The position numbers and the translations under genes were made by a program. Below are positions 59,272 to 64,000 of a stretch of 64,000 bases of DNA, piece by piece. The notes under the pieces were generated by a model. The model did not search any database. It was not told the DNA's origin and was given only the letters and a program-made list of their open reading frames with translations. This DNA is from Duganella margarita (GTDB taxonomy: Bacteria > Pseudomonadota > Gammaproteobacteria > Burkholderiales > Burkholderiaceae_D). The stretch covers positions 41,269 through 105,268 of the forward strand of contig NZ_WWCS01000019.1 of NCBI RefSeq assembly GCF_009857535.1, in the 5' to 3' direction. Each line of letters starts with the position of its first letter. The stretch's first letter is position 1.

Positions 59272-60607
59272 CGGCGGCCAGCGACGCGCTACCGGTTTTG
59301 GTGGCCTGCACCTGATTGCGGCCGCCTTCCTTGGCCACGTACATGGCGCGGTCGGCGGCGACGAACAGCGATTCGGTGTTGTCCAGCTGGTGCGGGTGGA
59401 TGGTGGCCACGCCGATGCTGACCGTCAGCCACGGCGAGGTGGTAGAGCGGGGATGCGGGATCTGCAGCGATTCGATGTGGGCACGAATCGCTTCGGCCAG
59501 CAGGTAGGCGGCATCGCCATCGGTTTCGGCGAACAGCAGCACGAATTCCTCGCCGCCGTAACGCGCCGCCAGGTCGGTTGGCCGCAGCGCGTGCGAGGCG
59601 ATGGCCGCGGCCACCTGTTGCAGGCAGCTGTCGCCGGCCGGGTGGCCCAGCGTGTCGTTGTAAAGCTTGAAGTGGTCGACGTCCAGCACCACCAGCGACA
59701 AGGGCTGGCCGCTGCGCATGGCGCGTTGCCATTCTTTTTCCAGGAAGCTGTCGAAGTGGCGGCGGTTGGCGATCTTGGTCAGCGGGTCGACCATGGCGGC
59801 CCGCAGCAGCGTGTCTTCCGACTGCTTGTGGTGCGTGATGTCGTGCAGCAGGCCGATAAACAGCGGCTGGCGCAGGTACATCGGCGTCAGCGTCAGGTCC
59901 ATGCACACCGAGCTGCCGTTGCGGTGGCGGATGATCACTTCACGCGTGCCGTGGTTGTGCGCAGTCTGCGGCGCGGCGGCGTAGCGCTCGAAGTAGTCCA
60001 GGTATTCCTGCGCCACCAGGGGATTGAGCAGGTCGGCGATGGTGCTGCCGGCCAGTTCGTCCGCCTGGTAGCCCAGGTATTTGTCGCAGGCCGGGTTGGT
60101 GAACTGGATGCGGCCATCGGCTTCGATGATCAACAGGCCCTCGGCCATGTTGTTGACGATGGTGCGCAGGCGTTCGGCCTGTTCTTCGTGGGTCTCGCTG
60201 CGGCTGCGGATTTGCAGCTGCGTGCGCACCCGCGCGCATACTTCCGCCATGCGCAGCGGCTTGCTGATGTAGTCGACCGCACCGAGGTCGAAACCGGCCA
60301 CCACGTCGTCGGTATCGGTGCGCGCGCTCATGAAGATCACCGGGATGCGCTGGGTGGCTTCGTGGCTTTTGAGCTGCCGGCAGGTTTCGTAGCCGTCCAT
60401 CCCCGGCATCATGATGTCGAGCAGGATCAGGTCCGGATGGACGCGGCGGGCGATTTTCAGCGCGCGCTCGCCGCTGGTGGCCACAAAGGTCTGGTAACCC
60501 TGTTCGACCATCAGCTTGCGCAGCGCGCCCAGATTCTCGGGGGCGTCGTCCACGATCAGGATCGCGGCATCGCGCCGCGTCGCGTAACTCAGACTTCCGG
60601 GGTTCAT
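59249..60607 (-). CDS. Receiver-PAS-GGDEF diguanylate cyclase
   Basis: A 452-residue signalling protein that makes cyclic di-GMP. Residues about 14-130 form a receiver domain (LIVDDAPENLG, LILLDIMMPGMDG with the phospho-Asp, FMSART, YISKPLR). Residues about 145-265 form a PAS domain (IVNNMAEGLLIIEADGRI, FTNPACDKYLGY). Residues about 280-440 form the GGDEF domain with the active-site motif GGEEF; the RxxD inhibitory site (RPTD) sits five residues upstream of it, so product inhibition is expected. No partner histidine kinase is adjacent. Confidence 0.93.
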   Translation of the reverse strand: MNPGSLSYATRRDAAILIVDDAPENLGALRKLMVEQGYQTFVATSGERALKIARRVHPDLILLDIMMPGMDGYETCRQLKSHEATQRIPVIFMSARTDTDDVVAGFDLGAVDYISKPLRMAEVCARVRTQLQIRSRSETHEEQAERLRTIVNNMAEGLLIIEADGRIQFTNPACDKYLGYQADELAGSTIADLLNPLVAQEYLDYFERYAAAPQTAHNHGTREVIIRHRNGSSVCMDLTLTPMYLRQPLFIGLLHDITHHKQSEDTLLRAAMVDPLTKIANRRHFDSFLEKEWQRAMRSGQPLSLVVLDVDHFKLYNDTLGHPAGDSCLQQVAAAIASHALRPTDLAARYGGEEFVLLFAETDGDAAYLLAEAIRAHIESLQIPHPRSTTSPWLTVSIGVATIHPHQLDNTESLFVAADRAMYVAKEGGRNQVQATKTGSASLAAVKALVMR

Positions 60608-60975
60608 TGGTGGGCGCCCTTAACCTGGTGAATGGCGCAGGTGTGGCTGGCCGGTTGCGCAGGGCGGCAACGGCGGTGGCATGCAATGACGGTGAGGGCG
60701 CGTTTCAACAAAGGCTGGCCTGATATGAAAGTGACTATCCGTTCAAATCATACCGCTTTGCAACGCCTGTAGGTGAAAAAAAATCCAGGCGAATGAGGGT
60801 GTTGCTTTGGATGCATCAGGTCGCACGCAGACTCGCGCCAGATGGTGTAAGTAATGTTGGTGGGATGTTACGGAATCGGCCGATTCAGGTGACTATTGGT
60901 GATAAAGTCGCTGGCGATGTGTTGTATTTTTGCGGGCGGCCGTCGTCGTACAACGACCGCCCGCAACGGTGCCGC
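60608..60975. other. 368-bp intergenic region with one strong hairpin
   Basis: No convincing gene is seen between the start of the GGDEF gene and the stop of the aminotransferase gene. The left part holds the GGDEF promoter. At 60929-60966 there is a strong hairpin: TTGCGGGCGG and CCGCCCGCAA pair over 10 bp, with an inner GTCGT/ACGAC stem. It ends 10 nt beyond the aminotransferase stop. On that transcript the hairpin is followed by A residues, so it is not a typical intrinsic terminator. Confidence 0.5.
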
Positions 60976-62169
60976 TTACAGTTTTGCGGCGATCAGCTTG
61001 CCCAGGATTTCGATGCCGTGGCGGATGCGTTCCGGCGGCACGGTGACGAACGACAGACGCAGCGTGTTGGTGGCCGGCTCGTTGGCGTAGAACGGCGAAC
61101 CCGGCACGAAAGCGACTTTTTGCGCAATCGCTTCGTCCAGCAGTTTCATGGCGTCGATGTGCTTCGGCAGCGTGACCCAGATGAACATGCCGCCCTCCGG
61201 CTTGGTCCACTCAACGCCGGCCGGGAAGTGCTGGGCCATCGCGTCCAGCATGACCTGGCACTGGTCGCCGTACAGCGCGCGGATTTTCGGAATGTGCTGG
61301 TCGAGGAAACCGTCCTTGATTACCTCGTGCACCACCATCTGGGTCAGCTGCGACGTATGCAGGTCGGCCGCCTGTTTGGCCAGTTCCAGGCGGCGCGCCA
61401 GCGGCAGCGGGGCCACCACGTAGCCGAGGCGGATGCCAGGCGTCAGCACCTTGGAGAAGGAGCCCATGTAGATCACGCCGTCCGGGTTCATCGCCACCAT
61501 CTTCGGCAGCGGCTCGCCCTTGTAGCTCAGCGAACCGTACGGATCGTCCTCGATCAGCGGCAGGCCCAGACGGGCGCAGGTCTCCACCAGTTCCTGGCGG
61601 CGCTCGAACGACAGGCTGCGGCCGGTCGGGTTCTGGAAGTTCGGCAGCGAGTACAGCAGGCGCGCGCCTTGCGCGACGGCGGCGATCGACGACGGCACCA
61701 GGCCATGGTCGTCGGTGTCCACCGATTTGAACTCCGGCAGGTAGACGGAGAAGGCTTGCAGCGCGCCGAGGTAGGACGGCGTCTCGACCAGCACGCGGCT
61801 GCCTTCGTCGATCAGCACTTTGCCCAGCAGGTCGAGCGCTTGCTGCGAACCGGAGGTCATCAGCACTTGTTCCGGCAGGATCCTGGCGCCGCCGGTCGAC
61901 AGCGAGTCGGCGATCCACTGGCGCAGCGGGGTGTAGCCATCGGTCGGGCCGTATTGCAGCGCCACTTTGCCGTTATTGGTCAGCACTTTGTCGTAGGCGA
62001 CCTTCATTTCGTCGACCGGGAAGGTCAGCGGCGACGGCAGGCCGCCGGCGAAGGAGATGATCTCCGGCTGTTGCGTGATCTTCAGGATCTCGCGGATGAA
62101 GGAAGCTTGCAGCTGTTCGGCGCGTTGGGCGAACTGCCACTGGATCGGATTGGGATTTTCGATTTTCAT
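60976..62169 (-). CDS. Class I PLP-dependent aminotransferase (2-aminoadipate/MocR-like group)
   Basis: A 397-residue fold-type I aminotransferase. The cofactor Lys lies in YMGSFSKVLTPGIRLGYV; PNFQNPTGRSLS and EDDPYGSLSY are the usual PLP-phosphate and Asp motifs; LQYGPTDGYTPLRQW at about residue 75 is characteristic of the LysN/aminoadipate and kynurenine aminotransferase II group. The C-terminal Arg lies in TLRLSFV. It probably transaminates aromatic or branched amino acids. It is last in a leftward run EamA-RidA-aminotransferase; RidA would clear its enamine by-products. The start at 62169 is chosen over one 9 codons upstream by family length. Confidence 0.9.
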   Translation of the reverse strand: MKIENPNPIQWQFAQRAEQLQASFIREILKITQQPEIISFAGGLPSPLTFPVDEMKVAYDKVLTNNGKVALQYGPTDGYTPLRQWIADSLSTGGARILPEQVLMTSGSQQALDLLGKVLIDEGSRVLVETPSYLGALQAFSVYLPEFKSVDTDDHGLVPSSIAAVAQGARLLYSLPNFQNPTGRSLSFERRQELVETCARLGLPLIEDDPYGSLSYKGEPLPKMVAMNPDGVIYMGSFSKVLTPGIRLGYVVAPLPLARRLELAKQAADLHTSQLTQMVVHEVIKDGFLDQHIPKIRALYGDQCQVMLDAMAQHFPAGVEWTKPEGGMFIWVTLPKHIDAMKLLDEAIAQKVAFVPGSPFYANEPATNTLRLSFVTVPPERIRHGIEILGKLIAAKL

Positions 62170-62253
62170 ACGTGTCTCACTAGAGGATAACAACAAGCTC
62201 GCTTGTGGCGTGCTTTTATAGATGGAACGGCAACGGGTAAGTTGCCGCCCGCT

Positions 62254-62715
62254 TTACGCGACTTCCGCGATCAGTTCGATTTCGACGCAGGCGCCAAGCG
62301 GGATTTGAGCGACACCAAAGGCCGAGCGGGCGTGTTTGCCGGCATCGCCGAAGACTTCGCCCAGCAGCTCGGAAGCGCCGTTGGTGACCAGATGTTGTTC
62401 AGTAAATTCAGCGGTGGAGTTCACCAGGCTCATGACTTTGACGATGCGCTTGACGCGGGTCAGGTCGCCGCCGACGGCCGCCTGCAGGGTGCCAATCAGG
62501 TCGATGGCGATGGCGCGCGCGGCGGCCTTGCCTTCTGCGGTGTCGATGTTCTTGCCTAGCTGGCCGACCCAGACGCTGCCGTCGGCGCGTTTGGCGATGT
62601 GGCCCGACAGGAATACCAGGTTGCCGGTTTGAGCGTACATGACGTAGGCGGCGGCCGGAGTGGCTGGCGCAGCCAGGGTGATATCCAGCGCTTTGAGTTT
62701 TTCGTAAACAGACAT
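62254..62715 (-). CDS. RidA (YjgF/YER057c/UK114) family protein
   Basis: A 153-residue protein of the RidA superfamily, the slightly longer subgroup of about 150 residues. It contains LVFLSGHIAKR, QAAVGGDLTRVKRIVKVMSLVNST and the ending HARSAFGVAQIPLGACVEIELIAEV; the Arg in HARSAFG is at the position of the catalytic Arg of RidA. Archetypal RidA hydrolyses reactive enamine/imine intermediates made by PLP enzymes, which fits the aminotransferase gene 84 nt downstream. The longer subgroup is less well characterised. Confidence 0.92.
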   Translation of the reverse strand: MSVYEKLKALDITLAAPATPAAAYVMYAQTGNLVFLSGHIAKRADGSVWVGQLGKNIDTAEGKAAARAIAIDLIGTLQAAVGGDLTRVKRIVKVMSLVNSTAEFTEQHLVTNGASELLGEVFGDAGKHARSAFGVAQIPLGACVEIELIAEVA

Positions 62716-62810
62716 GTGCTTATCCAGTTGTTATGTGTGTTGAGACCGATATTGTACTCTCGCGGCGCGGCAGCTCTCCAGTTGCCGCGAAATCGAGATA
62801 CTGTACGGCG

Positions 62811-63770
62811 TCAGCCGCGTTTTACCTGCATTTTGCGGCCTGCGGCCACAGTGGCGATGACGGCGATTGCAAAGACCACGGTTGGCCAGGCCAGCGTCTC
62901 GCCCAAGACCACGGTGGCGCCCAGTACAGAGAGGAAGGGCTGGACCAGCTGTACTTGTCCCACCCGCGCCACGCCGCCCAGCGCCATGCCGCGGTACCAG
63001 AAGAAAAAGCCGATAAACATCGAGAACACCGAAACATAGGCGAAGCCGGTCCAGGCGGCGGCGCTGGCGTGGGCCAGTTGCGCACTGTCCTGCCAGGCCA
63101 GCCAGCCGACTACCGGCAGCAGCGGCGGCGCGGCCAGGATCAGCGCCCAGCAGATGGTTTGCTGGCCGCCCAGCGTTTGCGACAGGCGGCCGCCGGCGGC
63201 GTAGCCCATGGCGGCCAGCAGCACCGCCAGGAAGATCGCCAGGTCGGCCGCGTGCAGGGCGCCGCCGCTCTGGCGCAGCGCAAAGCCGATCACCAGGACA
63301 GATCCTAAGATGGCCATGATCCAGAAGCCCCTGGACGGTTTTTCGCCGCCGAGCAGGGCCGCGAATAGGGCGGTGGCCAGCGGCAGCACGCCGACCAGCA
63401 CGGCGCCGTGGGCGGCCGGCAGGGTGCGCATGGCAACTGACGTCAGCCACGGGAAGCCGATGACGCAGCCGATGGCGACCATGGCGAGGGCTGGCAGGGC
63501 GGAGCGCGGCGGCAGCGGCGCGCGTTTCCAGTACAGCCAGCCGGCGGCCAGGACGGCGGCGGTCAGGGCGCGGCCCAGGGCGACGAACATCGGCGACAGG
63601 CCAGCGCCGGCAGCGCCAATGCCGCTGCTGCCCACGCCGCCGCTGACGGCCAGGCGGGTGAAGGGCAGCGTCAGGCTGAAGATGGCCACGCCGATCAGGC
63701 CCAGCAGCATGCCGGTAGTTTCGTCGCTCAGGCGGCGGTGGCTGGTCAGGACTGGTGTATTTGTATTCAT
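62811..63770 (-). CDS. EamA/DMT family transporter
   Basis: A 319-residue inner-membrane exporter with ten hydrophobic segments in two EamA repeats (first repeat from TGMLLGLIGVAIFSLTLPF, second from LAIFLAVLLAAMGYAAGG; PAHGAVLVG-like and YVSVFSMFIGFFFWYRG mark the ends). DMT carriers of this kind export amino acids and related metabolites. It leads the leftward run with RidA and the aminotransferase and is divergent from the gene that begins at 63847, with two phased direct repeats in the 76-bp gap. Confidence 0.9.
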   Translation of the reverse strand: MNTNTPVLTSHRRLSDETTGMLLGLIGVAIFSLTLPFTRLAVSGGVGSSGIGAAGAGLSPMFVALGRALTAAVLAAGWLYWKRAPLPPRSALPALAMVAIGCVIGFPWLTSVAMRTLPAAHGAVLVGVLPLATALFAALLGGEKPSRGFWIMAILGSVLVIGFALRQSGGALHAADLAIFLAVLLAAMGYAAGGRLSQTLGGQQTICWALILAAPPLLPVVGWLAWQDSAQLAHASAAAWTGFAYVSVFSMFIGFFFWYRGMALGGVARVGQVQLVQPFLSVLGATVVLGETLAWPTVVFAIAVIATVAAGRKMQVKRG

Positions 63771-63792
63771 GGGTTTATGCTACGTGACAAAA

Positions 63793-63811
63793 CCAGTACA
63801 GTGCCAGTACA
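63793..63811. promoter_or_regulatory. 11-bp-phased direct repeats CCAGTACA between divergent genes
   Basis: CCAGTACA occurs at 63793-63800 and again at 63804-63811, an exact 11-bp period, 23 nt before the EamA start. Direct repeats of this type resemble binding sites of MocR/PdxR regulators, which often sit divergent from EamA permeases. The regulator is not identified within the window. Confidence 0.45.
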
Positions 63812-63846
63812 CTTCGCAACATAATTTCTTATACTGTGACGGTAAA

Positions 63847-64000
63847 ATGACCAATACACGACCACGCACTTCGCTGCTGGGCGCCGCTGCGGCAGCGGCG
63901 GCGGAAGCAGTCAATGAGGCGCTGGCCGCCGCACAGGCCCGCGAGACGCGTGCCTTGGCCGCGCCTGCGCCCGGGCCGGCGGTGACGTCGGTGCCGGTGC
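63847..64000 (+). CDS. Start of a protein-coding gene, Ala-rich N-terminus (runs off the window)
   Basis: Only 51 codons are visible. They begin MTNTRPRTSLLGAAAAAAAE and continue EALAAAQARETRAL, then Ala/Pro-rich. No signal peptide, helix-turn-helix or other domain can be recognised in this part. Its divergent position with respect to an EamA gene and the phased repeats upstream make a regulator plausible, but the visible N-terminus does not look like the winged-helix start of a MocR protein. There is no clear Shine-Dalgarno sequence. Confidence 0.5.
   Translation, partial: MTNTRPRTSLLGAAAAAAAEAVNEALAAAQARETRALAAPAPGPAVTSVPV

Noticed and set aside
60929..60966. Hairpin considered as a rho-independent terminator of the aminotransferase gene
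   Set aside because: The RNA hairpin is followed by A residues, not U residues, so it lacks the defining feature.
63847..64000. Assignment of the last gene as a MocR/PdxR regulator
   Set aside because: The position and repeats fit, but the 51 visible residues contain no winged-helix sequence, so the family cannot be claimed.
1..64000. CRISPR arrays, tRNA or rRNA genes and prophage modules
   Set aside because: No regularly spaced repeats, no tRNA-like cloverleaf and no phage structural or integrase genes were found on reading both strands.

Overview
The window is a high-GC, gene-dense chromosomal segment with no tRNA, rRNA, transposase, phage or CRISPR signature. The dapC-dapD-pilU-yffB-dapE-prmB order, the OmpR/EnvZ pair, the abundance of LysR, AraC and TonB-receptor genes and the GC bias suggest a betaproteobacterium of the order Burkholderiales, most likely Oxalobacteraceae (Massilia/Duganella/Janthinobacterium type). 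This taxonomic call is an inference from gene content, not a database match.

Layout. 1-0.7 kb: 5' part of a TonB-dependent receptor under a TPP riboswitch. 0.8-4.7 kb: an Imm26-like orphan, ompR-envZ with a translationally coupled periplasmic protein, and a secreted Gln/Arg-rich protein. 4.9-9.5 kb: two tandem FapA/DUF342 paralogues ending on a truncated M23 peptidase. 9.6-14.7 kb: LysR, TauE-like permease, Arc-like protein, arfB, an orphan cheW and an ABC-F ATPase. 14.8-22.5 kb: a leftward lysine-pathway and housekeeping block (dapC, dapD, pilU, a GT-C-like membrane protein, yffB, dapE, prmB). 22.6-30.5 kb: DUF4153 membrane protein, MerR remnant, isochorismatase-fold protein with a TetR regulator and twin operators, M19 dipeptidase, rhlE, GlxA-type regulator, cysteine hydrolase. 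34.4-30.2 kb (leftward): a tightly coupled MlaE-MCE-lipoprotein-DUF2867-nucleoside hydrolase-SUI1 operon with no ATPase gene. 34.5-37.8 kb: LysR/MFS pair and ribB under an FMN riboswitch. 37.9-43.9 kb: M16 peptidase with a 66-residue partner, VOC protein, and a P450-SRPBCC-secreted protein operon.

43.9-59.3 kb is the main accessory metabolic region. An AraC regulator faces an operon of an alkyl-DHAP-synthase-like FAD oxidase, a GlpD-like dehydrogenase and an FGGY kinase. A Phd/VapC toxin-antitoxin pair follows. Then come a TonB receptor and, divergent from it, a flavin monooxygenase-aldehyde dehydrogenase-SDR operon with a second AraC of the same type and an MFS protein. I read this as uptake and oxidation of a hydrophobic substrate (ketone, alcohol or ether-type) next to a glycerol-phosphate/ether-type module; the substrate is not determined by the sequence.

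59.2-64 kb: a receiver-PAS-GGDEF protein, an aminotransferase-RidA-EamA run, and the first codons of a divergent gene preceded by 11-bp-phased direct repeats. The strongest candidates for undescribed biology are the ATPase-less MCE operon, the AGPS/GlpD/FGGY module, the twin FapA genes and the TPP-controlled outer-membrane receptor.
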